From positions 1-64,000 of the forward strand of contig JAZQNW010000006.1 of the NCBI GenBank assembly GCA_045627525.1: a stretch of DNA of 64,000 nucleotides, read 5' to 3'. The notes under the pieces were generated by a model. It was not told the DNA's origin. It saw only the letters and a list, made by a program, of their open reading frames with translations, and did no database searches. This stretch comes from CAG-877 sp045627525. GTDB taxonomy: Bacteria; Bacillota_I; Bacilli_A; RF39; UBA660. Below, piece after piece: positions 32,932 to 41,895 of the stretch (positions are counted from its first letter, which is position 1; each line of letters opens with the position of its first letter). The translations under genes were made by a program, and so were the position numbers.

Positions 32932-34671
32932 ATGAGTAAAATAAAAATTATGGATGAAGTTTTGGCTAATAAGATAGCAGCTGGAGAAGTAGTTGAAAAG
33001 ACTATGAATGTTGTTAAGGAGTTAGTAGAAAATTCAATTGATGCTAAAAGTAATGAAATTACTATAAAACTGATTGATTCAGGTGTTAAGGAAATTGAAG
33101 TCTCTGATAATGGTATTGGAATGGACGAAGAGGATGCTAAAATGGCTTTTTCTAGGCATGCTACATCTAAACTTAAAAATCTTGATGATTTGTTTTATAT
33201 TGAATCATTAGGATTTAGAGGAGAAGCTTTACCATCTATAGCATCTGTTTCTAAAGTTAGGCTTAAAACCTCTGATGGAAAAGTTGGAACATTAGTTACT
33301 TTATGTGGTGGAGAAAATATAAACATTGAAAGATGCGATTTGCAACAGGGTACTACTATTACAGTGACTGATTTGTTTTATAATACTCCAGTAAGATTAA
33401 AATATTTAAAAAATTTATATGTTGAACTAGCTAATATTGTTGATTATGTTAATAAAATGGCTTTGTCTTATCCAAATATCAAATTTACTTTGATAAATAA
33501 TGATAAGGTTTTACTTAGTACTGATGGAAATGGTGATTTATTAAAAGTTATTTATGGAATATATGGTGCAGATATTACTAAGAAGATGATTGAAATAAAT
33601 GGTGAAAATGATGATTATTATATAAGCGGTTTTGTATCTTATCCGGAAATAACAAAAAGTAATCGAAATGGTATTACTACTTTGGTAAATGGTAGAGTTA
33701 TTAAGAATAATGATTTAAATAAATCAATTATTGAGTGTTATCATACTTATATTCCAAAAGATAAATATCCAATAGTTGTTTTAAATATTGATGTTGATCC
33801 AATATTAATTGATATTAATATACATCCTACTAAAATGGATATTAAATTTTCTAAAATGGATTCATTAAAAGAATTAGTTATTAATTTAATTACTAAAAAA
33901 TTAAAGGAATTAACTTTAATTCCTAATGCTTCTGTTAGAAATTATTCATCTGTTACTGAAGTTAAAAATCAGATTAGGGAGATAGAAGAAGATAAAAAAG
34001 AAGATATAACTTATGAAGAAATAAAATTAGATTTTTCTGTTAGTGAAGAGAAAGAAAGCTATAATGAAGAAAAAAAGATTGAAGAATATCGTATTAAGGA
34101 AATGATTCCTAAGGGTATAGTTTATTCTACTTATATAATTGCTGAAAATGAAGAAGGTATGTATGTGATAGATCAACATGCTGCGGCAGAGAGAATTAAC
34201 TATGAAAAAGTATTAAATTCATTAAAAGAAAATGTCATTGTAGTTGATTTATTAATACCTGTTAAAATAGAATTGTCTAGTGCGGAATATTTAATTATTA
34301 AAGAAAATTTTGGTATTTTACAAGAATATGGTTTTATACCTGAGGAGTTTGGAATAAATACAGTTATTATTAGAAGTCATCCAAATTGGATTAAAGAAGA
34401 TATAGCAGAAGAGTGCATTCGCAAGGTTATTGATATAATTATTAGTCAAGAAAAATTTGATTTTGATCAGTTTGTTTGGCATATGGCTGCTACAATGGCG
34501 TGTAAGATGTCTATTAAAGCTAATGATTATATTTCTTACGATGATCAGGTATGGCTACTTAATGAACTTCGTAAATGTGATAATCCTTTTACTTGCCCTC
34601 ATGGTAGACCTACTATTATTACTTATACAAAATATGATTTAGAAAAGCTATTTAAGCGTAGCATTGACTAA
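32932..34671 (+). CDS. mutL: DNA mismatch repair protein MutL
   Basis: 579 residues. The N-terminal GHL ATPase carries IAAGEVVEK, ELVENSIDA, DNGIGM and GFRGEALPSIASVS. The C-terminal dimerisation/endonuclease domain carries DQHAAAERINYE (the DQHA(x)2E(x)4E metal motif), ACKMSIKAN and CPHGRPT, so it is the endonuclease type used by bacteria without MutH. ATG 32932 has TGGTGAT upstream; the longer frame from 32872 runs through the preceding terminator. miaA follows, as in many bacteria, while mutS lies separately at 58026. Confidence 0.96.
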   Translation: MSKIKIMDEVLANKIAAGEVVEKTMNVVKELVENSIDAKSNEITIKLIDSGVKEIEVSDNGIGMDEEDAKMAFSRHATSKLKNLDDLFYIESLGFRGEALPSIASVSKVRLKTSDGKVGTLVTLCGGENINIERCDLQQGTTITVTDLFYNTPVRLKYLKNLYVELANIVDYVNKMALSYPNIKFTLINNDKVLLSTDGNGDLLKVIYGIYGADITKKMIEINGENDDYYISGFVSYPEITKSNRNGITTLVNGRVIKNNDLNKSIIECYHTYIPKDKYPIVVLNIDVDPILIDINIHPTKMDIKFSKMDSLKELVINLITKKLKELTLIPNASVRNYSSVTEVKNQIREIEEDKKEDITYEEIKLDFSVSEEKESYNEEKKIEEYRIKEMIPKGIVYSTYIIAENEEGMYVIDQHAAAERINYEKVLNSLKENVIVVDLLIPVKIELSSAEYLIIKENFGILQEYGFIPEEFGINTVIIRSHPNWIKEDIAEECIRKVIDIIISQEKFDFDQFVWHMAATMACKMSIKANDYISYDDQVWLLNELRKCDNPFTCPHGRPTIITYTKYDLEKLFKRSID

Positions 34672-34683
34672 ATCTTTTTTTTA

Positions 34684-34692
34684 TGTTAGAAT
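34684..34692 (+). promoter_or_regulatory. Possible extended -10 of miaA
   Basis: TGTTAGAAT after a T8 run; no clear hairpin separates mutL and miaA. Confidence 0.4.
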
Positions 34693-34716
34693 TTAGACAA
34701 TTTTGGGGATGATAAA

Positions 34717-35589
34717 ATGCAAGATATTATCGTAATTGTTGGTCCAACATCTGTTGGTAAGACTAAACTTAGTATAGAGTTAGCAAAAAAAATAGATGCC
34801 GAAATTATTAACGGAGATAGTGTTTCTATTTATAAAAAGTTAGATATAGGTAGTGCTAAACCTACTATTGAGGAAAGAGATGGAATAGTTCATCATTTAA
34901 TTGATATTCGGAATGTTTTAGATGATTATTCTGTTTTTGATTATCAGAGAGATTGTCGAGATAAGATTAATGAAATTACTAATAGGGGAAAGAGAGTAAT
35001 AATTGTAGGTGGCACTGGTTTATATATAAAAAGTGCTTTATATGATTATAAATTTGTAGAAGGTACTACTTATAATGAATATTTAGAATTAAGTAATGAA
35101 GAAATATATAATAAAATAAAAGAATATGGTGATATTGATATTCATATTAACAATAGACGTAGATTGGTTAGAGTTTTAAATAAATTGGAAAATGGTGAGG
35201 AATTATCTAATGATAAAGATAAATTATTATATCCAATTAAAGTAATAGGTTTAACAACAGACAGAGAAAAACTATATGATAGAATAAATAAACGTGTTGA
35301 TTTAATGATTAATAATGGTTTATTAGATGAAGTTAATAGTTTAAAAGAATATTATGAAAAATCTCGTATTTTAAATAGCGGTATTGGTTATAAAGAATTT
35401 AATGATTATTTTTCTAATAATAAGTCACTTGATGAAGTAATTGATATGATAAAACTAGATTCTAGAAGATTTGCTAAAAGACAATATACTTTTTTTAATA
35501 ATCAATTTGATGTTAAATGGTATGATGTTGATTTTGATGATTTTGATAAAACAATTAATAGTATATATGATGATTTGATTAAATATTAG
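34717..35589 (+). CDS. miaA: tRNA dimethylallyltransferase
   Basis: Transfers dimethylallyl to A37 of tRNAs reading UNN codons. P-loop GPTSVGKTKLS at residues ~9-19, then INGDSVSIYKKLDIGSAKP, HHLIDIRN, the GGTGLYIKSALYDY segment, and the C-terminal SRRFAKRQYTFFNN motif. The 290-residue length is a little short of the family mean because the central helical insert is reduced. GGGGATG is upstream of the start. It may be partly co-transcribed with mutL. Confidence 0.95.
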   Translation: MQDIIVIVGPTSVGKTKLSIELAKKIDAEIINGDSVSIYKKLDIGSAKPTIEERDGIVHHLIDIRNVLDDYSVFDYQRDCRDKINEITNRGKRVIIVGGTGLYIKSALYDYKFVEGTTYNEYLELSNEEIYNKIKEYGDIDIHINNRRRLVRVLNKLENGEELSNDKDKLLYPIKVIGLTTDREKLYDRINKRVDLMINNGLLDEVNSLKEYYEKSRILNSGIGYKEFNDYFSNNKSLDEVIDMIKLDSRRFAKRQYTFFNNQFDVKWYDVDFDDFDKTINSIYDDLIKY

Positions 35590-35597
35590 GGGGAAAT

Positions 35598-36545
35598 ATG
35601 TTTAATAGTGTTCGATTGAATAAGGAATTTCATGATCAAATTATTGGTAGTATTCCTGATAATTTTGATTCGTTGGAAAAAGCATATTATGTTTATTGTT
35701 ATCTTTGTTATCATTTAACATATGATCCAGAAGTTTATTATAAAGATGTAAATAATTGTTCTACTGTTCATAACAAAATTGAAAGAATAGAGGAGATAAA
35801 CAAAGATAATAATAAAATAGTTTGTTATGAATTTAGTGCTATATATGGAAAAATTTTAGAAGAGTTAGGTATTAGATATGAAATATGTGGTGGTGATGAA
35901 TATGGTAATAGTCACTTATCATTAAATATTTTTACTAATGATTTTGTTATTGATGCTGATCCATTAAATAGTCAAATTTATTCTGACTTAGCTAAGATGA
36001 AAAACGGTTTAGAATTATCTGGTTTTATTTTTAAATTACCTTCAGATATTAATGAATTAATTGCTAAAAGGAAAAAATTTAATGATAGTATAAAAAAAGT
36101 AAATGATTATTTTTCTATTCAATTTAATTATTATCATGGTACTATTTCTGAATTAGGTGATTATACTAAACTAGATTTTGATGAGAGACTATCTACTTTT
36201 TTAAAATTGATTATGAATAGTAATTTATGTGATGTTTCTAAGATTAGTTATGTATTAGAAGCACAGTCTAAAATATTTTACGATGAGTATAATTCATCAG
36301 TTTGTGTAGCAGGAGATGAACTTGATAAGTCATTAGTATTTATTGTTGCTTATAATGATCGAGGTGTTTATGGTAGATTTGATAATGATTATTATTTAGT
36401 AAAAAATGATCATTTTGATTTATACAGTAAGGAAGAAATTATTAGAGAATTTGATAGTGGTAGATTAGTTGTTAGTAATAGTAGAAATATATTTGCTTTA
36501 CCAGGAGTTGATTTAGTAGGATTTCAATATAAAAAGAAGGATTAA
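35598..36545 (+). CDS. Transglutaminase-fold protein, cytosolic (315 aa)
   Basis: Central transglutaminase/papain-like core: catalytic Cys in KIVCYEFSAIYGKILEELGI, His in GNSHLSLNIF and Asp in FVIDADP, in the correct order and spacing. There is no signal peptide or membrane helix, so it acts inside the cell unless exported by another route. About 170 C-terminal residues form a separate domain I do not recognise (VSKISYVLEAQSKIFYDEYN). GGGGGA precedes the ATG, 8 nt after miaA. It converges with a second, membrane-anchored transglutaminase-fold protein; substrate unknown. Confidence 0.85.
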   Translation: MFNSVRLNKEFHDQIIGSIPDNFDSLEKAYYVYCYLCYHLTYDPEVYYKDVNNCSTVHNKIERIEEINKDNNKIVCYEFSAIYGKILEELGIRYEICGGDEYGNSHLSLNIFTNDFVIDADPLNSQIYSDLAKMKNGLELSGFIFKLPSDINELIAKRKKFNDSIKKVNDYFSIQFNYYHGTISELGDYTKLDFDERLSTFLKLIMNSNLCDVSKISYVLEAQSKIFYDEYNSSVCVAGDELDKSLVFIVAYNDRGVYGRFDNDYYLVKNDHFDLYSKEEIIREFDSGRLVVSNSRNIFALPGVDLVGFQYKKKD

Positions 36546-36559
36546 TATCCTTCTTTTAA
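36534..36559. terminator. Bidirectional terminator holding both stop codons
   Basis: Stem AAGAAGGAT / ATCCTTCTT with TAAT loop. The stop codons of both convergent transglutaminase-fold genes fall on the loop, and A and T runs flank it on each side. Confidence 0.88.
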
Positions 36560-37459
36560 TTCACTATAAATTTCTTGATTAAAATTATGTTCATCTGATT
36601 CTATATTTAGTAATTTGTTTGTTGAAATTAAATAAAATGAATAGTCAAGTACATCTGTATTATCATTAGTTACTGGATCATCCCAAGTTAAATCTAGATG
36701 GTACCAATTATTGTTTAAATAAACTGAATTCCAGATGTGTTTATTACCTGATATTTTATAGCTCATTACCCCTAAACGTTCAAACATTAATTCCATGGCA
36801 TCTGTATAGCCTCCACAAATTCCATAACCTTGAATTAGTGGTCCATAAGCTATATCTGATTTATACATAATTACATTTTTTTCATTACGCATAGTATCAT
36901 ATTTTGAATTGTTTATAATATAATCATGCACTTTTTTAATATTATTATTTAAATTATCATTTTTGTCTATTATATTATTTTCTATATAATCTAATTTTTC
37001 TTCAATTTTTTCTATATCATCATTAGTATAGCTTTTATAAATATTAATGGTAATTTTTCCAGTAGAGTCATATGATGTTTCAATATGTGAAAAGCCATTA
37101 TATGGATGAACAAAGTTATTTATATTTGATAAAGTGTCTTGATCATTAGCTAACTGTTTTATATCATCTATGCAACTTATATAATCTTTTGGACAATAGA
37201 AGGTAAATTCTTCTTTTCCAGCATTAATAGCTGTGTAATATATATTTAAGATATCTTGATAACATGAAGGAGAAAAATTATCGGTATTTTGAACAAAGTT
37301 AAAATCATAGTTTCTATAGTATTGATTTTTTTCACCTAAAGTTATTATTTTATCTTCACTAGGAATTATATTTTTTATATATTCAATAAGTGTATCATTT
37401 GATAAAACATAACCAATGGTTATTAATAATATACCTAGTGTTGTAATTAGCTTTTTCAT
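36542..37459 (-). CDS. Membrane-anchored transglutaminase-like protein (305 aa)
   Basis: An N-terminal signal anchor (about 4-20) is followed by a polar region with Cys residues, then a transglutaminase-like core near the C-terminus: Cys in GYGICGGYTDAMELMFERLG, His in NKHIWNSVYLNNNWYHLDLT and Asp in the following TWDDP. The C-H-D triad is intact, so it is probably an active extracytoplasmic protease or crosslinking enzyme. Start ATG with AGGAGGT upstream. It overlaps the convergent gene by 4 nt. Confidence 0.88.
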   Translation of the reverse strand: MKKLITTLGILLITIGYVLSNDTLIEYIKNIIPSEDKIITLGEKNQYYRNYDFNFVQNTDNFSPSCYQDILNIYYTAINAGKEEFTFYCPKDYISCIDDIKQLANDQDTLSNINNFVHPYNGFSHIETSYDSTGKITINIYKSYTNDDIEKIEEKLDYIENNIIDKNDNLNNNIKKVHDYIINNSKYDTMRNEKNVIMYKSDIAYGPLIQGYGICGGYTDAMELMFERLGVMSYKISGNKHIWNSVYLNNNWYHLDLTWDDPVTNDNTDVLDYSFYLISTNKLLNIESDEHNFNQEIYSELKEGY

Positions 37460-37520
37460 ATTACCTCCTATATTATTAATACAATTTTATAATATTTTTT
37501 TTATTATGTAAATATTGCAA

Positions 37521-37544
37521 AGAAAAAAGTCAATTACTTGACTT
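37521..37544 (-). terminator. rpsT terminator
   Basis: On the minus strand AAGTCAA / TTGACTT with a 4-nt loop followed by TTTTCTTT. Confidence 0.85.
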
Positions 37545-37545
37545 C

Positions 37546-37809
37546 TTATTCCATATTATTTTTCATTTTAGTTAATCTTGATTTTAAACGAGCTGCTTTA
37601 TTTTTATGAACTTGACCACTAGTCATAGCCTTGTCAATTCTTTGTAAAGCTATATTTAGTTTATTACTTGCTTCTTCTTTATTACCAGCTTTTACTTCTT
37701 TTTCGAATTTTTTAATAGCAGTTCTCATGCTTGAATTTACTAAAATATTAGTTTCAGTCTTTTTAGCGTTAGAACGCATACGTTTTTTAGCACTTTTAAT
37801 ATTTGGCAT
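37546..37809 (-). CDS. rpsT: 30S ribosomal protein S20
   Basis: 87 residues, highly basic and helical: MPNIKSAKKRMRSNAKKT at the start, SSMRTAIKKFEKEV, then KNKAARLKSRLTKMKN at the end, typical of bS20. GAGGTGAAA precedes the ATG. It is divergent from gpr as in Bacillus, and a terminator follows its stop. Confidence 0.97.
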   Translation of the reverse strand: MPNIKSAKKRMRSNAKKTETNILVNSSMRTAIKKFEKEVKAGNKEEASNKLNIALQRIDKAMTSGQVHKNKAARLKSRLTKMKNNME

Positions 37810-37912
37810 AATTTCACCTCACTTTTTATAAACATATTAATTTTAACAAAAATATCAACAAAAAGCAAATAAAAATTGCATTTTTTGTAAATATTATAAA
37901 TAGGTGAAGAAA

Positions 37913-38905
37913 ATGCATACTATAAATTTAGGTAATTATAATTATCGAACTGACTTAATAATTGAACAGTTGGATGAGAAGAAAAGTGTTATTTATGAAA
38001 AAAATGGAGTTAAAGTTAGTAGAATTAGTGTTTCTAATGATGAAAATTTAAGAAATGGTAAATATGTAACTATTTCTTTTAAAGATATTACAGATAAAGA
38101 TAATTATTCCAGTGTTTTAAATACTTTTATTGATGAGTTCAAGCATTTTCTTGATGATTTTTCATTTGAAAAAATATTAGTTATCGGATTAGGTAATAAT
38201 GATGCTACACCTGATGCTTTAGGACCTAAAACAATTGATAATGTTTTAGTAACAAGACATTTATTTGAGTTGGGTGAAGTTGATAGTAATTATAGAAATG
38301 TTTGTTCTTTTAAACCTGGTGTAACAGGTACTACTGGTATTGAAACTAGTGAATCAATTTTGGCTATAACTAGTAAGTTAAATGTTGACTTAGTAATTGT
38401 TATTGATGCTTTAGCAGCTAGAAGTATTGAACGTGTTAATAAAACTATTCAAATAAGTGATAGTGGGATTTTTCCTGGAAGTGGTATTGGAAATAATAGA
38501 GGTGAAATTAGTAAAAACACTTTAAATATTCCTGTCATATCTATTGGAGTACCAACAATAGTTGATGCTGTAACGATTGTTTATGATACTTTGCATTATG
38601 TTTTGAAAAAAATAAATTATAATATAGAAAATATAAATAATAATAAATTAAAATTAGTAGTTAATGATTCTAATTTTATTAATAGTTCTGAGTTATCAGA
38701 AAAGTATAGTAAAGAAGTATTGGGTATTCTTGGAACTTTGAATGATGACGAGCAAAAACAATTATTTTATGAAGTGTTATCACCAGTTAATTATAATTTA
38801 ATGGTTACTCCTAAAGAAATAGATTTTATAATTGAAAAACTTAGTACTTTAATAGGAATGGGAATTAATAAAAGTTTGCATAAGAACTTTAATACGACAA
38901 ATTAA
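37913..38905 (+). CDS. gpr: Germination protease GPR (spore SASP endopeptidase)
   Basis: Degrades the small acid-soluble proteins that coat spore DNA during germination; made as a zymogen. 330 residues with the family landmarks: RTDLIIEQ near residue 12 (after which the propeptide is normally removed), GLGNNDATPDALGPKT, TRHLF, PGVTGTTGIETSE, VIDALAARSIERVN, and GSGIGNNR followed by SIGVPTIVDA. ATG 37913 fits TAGGTGA better than the GTG at 37904. It is divergent from rpsT and followed by spoIIP, as in B. subtilis. Its presence is strong evidence that the lineage makes spores. Confidence 0.95.
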   Translation: MHTINLGNYNYRTDLIIEQLDEKKSVIYEKNGVKVSRISVSNDENLRNGKYVTISFKDITDKDNYSSVLNTFIDEFKHFLDDFSFEKILVIGLGNNDATPDALGPKTIDNVLVTRHLFELGEVDSNYRNVCSFKPGVTGTTGIETSESILAITSKLNVDLVIVIDALAARSIERVNKTIQISDSGIFPGSGIGNNRGEISKNTLNIPVISIGVPTIVDAVTIVYDTLHYVLKKINYNIENINNNKLKLVVNDSNFINSSELSEKYSKEVLGILGTLNDDEQKQLFYEVLSPVNYNLMVTPKEIDFIIEKLSTLIGMGINKSLHKNFNTTN

Positions 38906-38942
38906 TTGCTATTAATTATTTATATTATTATTGGTGATTATA

Positions 38943-39839
38943 TTGAAAAAGAGATTTATATCTAAAAAAAGAAAAAAGATGAAAACTTTAAGAATATATT
39001 TCTTTTTCCTTTTGTTTGTAATTGGTTTAATTTATAGTTTTATTATTTTGCGTAAAAGTAATATTTCAATAAACGATGGTAATTTAACACAATTTTTAAT
39101 TGATAATAATTATGATGTAAAATTTAAATCGGTAAAATTATTTAATGATTATAAACCAATAGATTTATTAAATGGTAATTATTTTAGGGAGCAAGTTGTA
39201 TATAATGAGGAAATAAATCCTATTATTTATATTTATAATTCACATCAAACTGAAGAATATATTAGTAAGGATTATTTTGATTATAGCATACAGCCTACAG
39301 TTATGATGGCTGATTATATTTTAGAGGATGTATTTAGTAAAAATAAATATTATACTCTTGTAGAAGAAAGAAGTATAAAAGATATTTTAAATAGTCATAA
39401 ATGGAATTATGTTTATAGCTATGATGCTAGTAGAATTCTTTTAGAAGATAGTAAAAAAAATAATAATACTTTAAAGTATTTTATAGATGTTCATAGGGAT
39501 AGTTTAAATCATGATAAGACTTATGTTTCTATAAATGGTCTTGATTATGCTAATACTATTTTTTTAATAGGCTTGGAAAATCCTAATTATAAGGAAAATT
39601 TGGAATTTACTGAAAAAATTAATAATATAATGAATAATAAATATCCAGGTTTATCAAAGGGGATTTATAAAAAAGGTGGTGTTGGTGTAAATGGGGTTTA
39701 TAATCAAGATTTTTCACCTTATACGATTTTAATAGAAATAGGTGGGGTTGAAAGTACTGTTACAGAAGTTTTAAATTCAACTTTAGCATTTTCTGAGTGT
39801 TTTATGGAGGCTATAAAGAATGAAAAAGGGGCTATTTAA
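38943..39839 (+). CDS. spoIIP: Stage II sporulation protein P
   Basis: Membrane-anchored amidase and endopeptidase of the SpoIID-SpoIIM-SpoIIP complex, needed for engulfment. 298 residues: basic tail, membrane helix (about 18-36), linker, then the amidase domain with IYIYNSHQTEEY (zinc His and catalytic region), FIDVHRDS and ILIEIGGVES, the three signature motifs. The start is TTG 38943 with GGTGAT just upstream; no ATG with a good site exists nearby. It lies downstream of gpr and overlaps the next gene by 20 nt. Confidence 0.93.
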   Translation: MKKRFISKKRKKMKTLRIYFFFLLFVIGLIYSFIILRKSNISINDGNLTQFLIDNNYDVKFKSVKLFNDYKPIDLLNGNYFREQVVYNEEINPIIYIYNSHQTEEYISKDYFDYSIQPTVMMADYILEDVFSKNKYYTLVEERSIKDILNSHKWNYVYSYDASRILLEDSKKNNNTLKYFIDVHRDSLNHDKTYVSINGLDYANTIFLIGLENPNYKENLEFTEKINNIMNNKYPGLSKGIYKKGGVGVNGVYNQDFSPYTILIEIGGVESTVTEVLNSTLAFSECFMEAIKNEKGAI

Positions 39840-40134
39840 ATTTATTGCTATTGTAGTTATTGTTTTGTTTATAGCACTATATGTTGGACAATATACAGGT
39901 TATTATGATTTTTCTACTAACAGAAAAACGACACTTACAAATGACGCTATTAAGAGATTTGAAGATGATTTAGCAAATGGAAAGAAAATTAATGCTAGTG
40001 ATTATTTAGTTGAAGAAAAAAACTATAGTAATAATTTATCTAGGCTTGGTATAAAAACATCAAAATTAGTAGAAAAAAGTTTTAATAAGGCAATTAGAAC
40101 AATATTTAACGAGATAGAAAAAGTAATGGAATAA
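39820..40134 (+). CDS. yqxA: YqxA-like (DUF3679) small membrane protein
   Basis: 104 residues with one N-terminal membrane helix (about 7-24) and a short extracytoplasmic part ending in NNLSRLGIKTSKLVEKSF, which resembles the conserved C-terminal helix of DUF3679. Position directly after spoIIP, overlapping it by 20 nt with GGAGG 9 nt upstream, is the same as yqxA in B. subtilis. Function unknown; co-expression with spoIIP suggests sporulation. Confidence 0.75.
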   Translation: MKKGLFKFIAIVVIVLFIALYVGQYTGYYDFSTNRKTTLTNDAIKRFEDDLANGKKINASDYLVEEKNYSNNLSRLGIKTSKLVEKSFNKAIRTIFNEIEKVME

Positions 40135-40161
40135 TAATGGATTTTATTGTTCCTTTTTTTT
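40128..40161 (+). terminator. Terminator after gpr-spoIIP-yqxA
   Basis: Stem GGAATAATAA / TTATTGTTCC (one G-U pair) and T8. Confidence 0.85.
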
Positions 40162-40210
40162 ATTATTTATTGTATAATTATTATAAGGTAGAGTAGTAGG
40201 GGTGCTAGTT

Positions 40211-41884
40211 ATGTCTGATAATAAAGCTTTAGATATTATTTTTAGCAAAATTAATAATGTTCTTACAGATATATCAAGAAAAGTATCTTTTATTGAAAAG
40301 TCTGAGAAGTTATTAGATTATGAATCAGAGATATTGAGAGTATCAGAAAGTGATATTCTTCTTTTGGCACGCTATTATTTTGAACTAAATAATAGTGATA
40401 AAAGTAAATTTAGAGATTTAGCGGTAAACATCATGGGAAGTGACGATGTAGTTAATCATTGTTTAAACTTATATTATTTAGATAAAAAGGATTTAACAAC
40501 TGTTTCACAATATAGTTTTGAAAGTAAGGAATTGGAGAAGTTTAGAAAACTTTTACAAGAAGATGAAAGAAGATTACAAAAATTAATTGAAGATAGACCA
40601 ATAGAAAGTTTAAGAGCAAAAAGAAAAAGAATTCTTGATTTATCATCTTATTTATCAGGATCAAATTTTGAAATAGATGATGTTGATGATTTTTTACATA
40701 TACTTGATTATATTAATTTTACCTCAAAAGAAAAGACTTATGTTTTAACTAGAATTTTTAATGGTAGCGTTAAATTTTATAAAAGAATGGTTAATAATTA
40801 TGAAAAATCAAAAGTTTCACCAAAGTTATTAGCTAGTCATAGCAATGTATCTTTAATAGGTAATAATAATGTTATATTACCTAATAAAATATATAATTCT
40901 TTAATTAATAATTTTGATAATTTAAGTATTATTGATAGAGTATTAGAAAAATATAATTTATCTTATTGTATTTCTATTAATAATGATAATTCTGCTGATA
41001 TTTTGGATTTAGCTATAGAAGAAGCTAATAAATTAGCAATAAATATGGTTAGAACTAATGATTTTTCAGAATTTAAATTATTTGATGATGGTATTTTAGT
41101 TAAAAAATTCAAATTAAGTGAATTTGTTATTGAAAATATTGATAGAGCATATGAATTTTTTAAAAAGAATAAAAATATTATTGAAAAAATGGAATTGGCT
41201 GATAGGGAAAATAGTGAAGATATTTTAAATAACCTTAAAGGTAAAAAATGGGATGAGGTTAGGGAATTTTTAGATTCTATTTATGGTCATGAGTTTGATA
41301 GTTATTTTTTACTAGAAGTATTAAAAAGGTTATGTCTTATTATAGAATTAGATTATTTGGATTTTAGTCAACAAGACTTTTTAGATGAGCTAGAAAATTG
41401 CTGTGTTGATTTAAAAATTATGCTTGATTATTATGAAAAAGAAATTAATCCTGAAGATACATTAAGTATTGAATATCCATATTTATATTTATATAAAGGG
41501 AATAAAGCTTGTTTTGAACAAGATATTTTAAATATTCCAGCTGATTTTTATGGCGAATTATATGAAGTTCTTTCAGAAATAAGAACTGAGAGAGCAACAG
41601 GTACTGATTTTGATATTGTATTAGAAAATAAAATAAATTTACGAGTGTCTGAAAATATAAATGTATATTATATTCCATTTGATAGTTTTATTTTATTAAT
41701 AGGTGTATTTGTTGTTGGTGATAAGGATTCCTATGCTGTTATTGATAATAGAAAAACTGCTATTTTAAATATAATTGATTCTATAAATGATTATAGTGAA
41801 CAAAAAATTAACAATTTGATTTCAAATGACAAAAAAGTTACTGATAGGATATTAAGTTTTTTAGATAATAATAGAATAGTTTAA
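40211..41884 (+). CDS. Hypothetical protein (557 aa), first gene of an unknown operon
   Basis: No family recognised. Soluble, Asp/Glu/Lys-rich and mostly helical by composition; residues ~100-140 (EKFRKLLQEDERRLQKLIED) look like a coiled coil. The C-terminal ~120 residues change to a beta-rich pattern (TGTDFDIVLENKINLRVSEN, ILLIGVFVVGDKDSYAVIDN), suggesting a separate domain. There is no membrane segment or Cys cluster. ATG 40211 has AGGGGTG upstream. It is followed 11 nt later by another large unknown protein and then a 94-residue one, with no internal terminator. Confidence 0.8.
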   Translation: MSDNKALDIIFSKINNVLTDISRKVSFIEKSEKLLDYESEILRVSESDILLLARYYFELNNSDKSKFRDLAVNIMGSDDVVNHCLNLYYLDKKDLTTVSQYSFESKELEKFRKLLQEDERRLQKLIEDRPIESLRAKRKRILDLSSYLSGSNFEIDDVDDFLHILDYINFTSKEKTYVLTRIFNGSVKFYKRMVNNYEKSKVSPKLLASHSNVSLIGNNNVILPNKIYNSLINNFDNLSIIDRVLEKYNLSYCISINNDNSADILDLAIEEANKLAINMVRTNDFSEFKLFDDGILVKKFKLSEFVIENIDRAYEFFKKNKNIIEKMELADRENSEDILNNLKGKKWDEVREFLDSIYGHEFDSYFLLEVLKRLCLIIELDYLDFSQQDFLDELENCCVDLKIMLDYYEKEINPEDTLSIEYPYLYLYKGNKACFEQDILNIPADFYGELYEVLSEIRTERATGTDFDIVLENKINLRVSENINVYYIPFDSFILLIGVFVVGDKDSYAVIDNRKTAILNIIDSINDYSEQKINNLISNDKKVTDRILSFLDNNRIV

Positions 41885-41895
41885 GGGGTGAAGAT

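Noticed and set aside
37861..37912. SigmaG/SigmaF-type promoter in front of gpr
   Set aside because: TGCATT and TATTATA are present but only 9 nt apart, so the spacing does not fit a forespore promoter.
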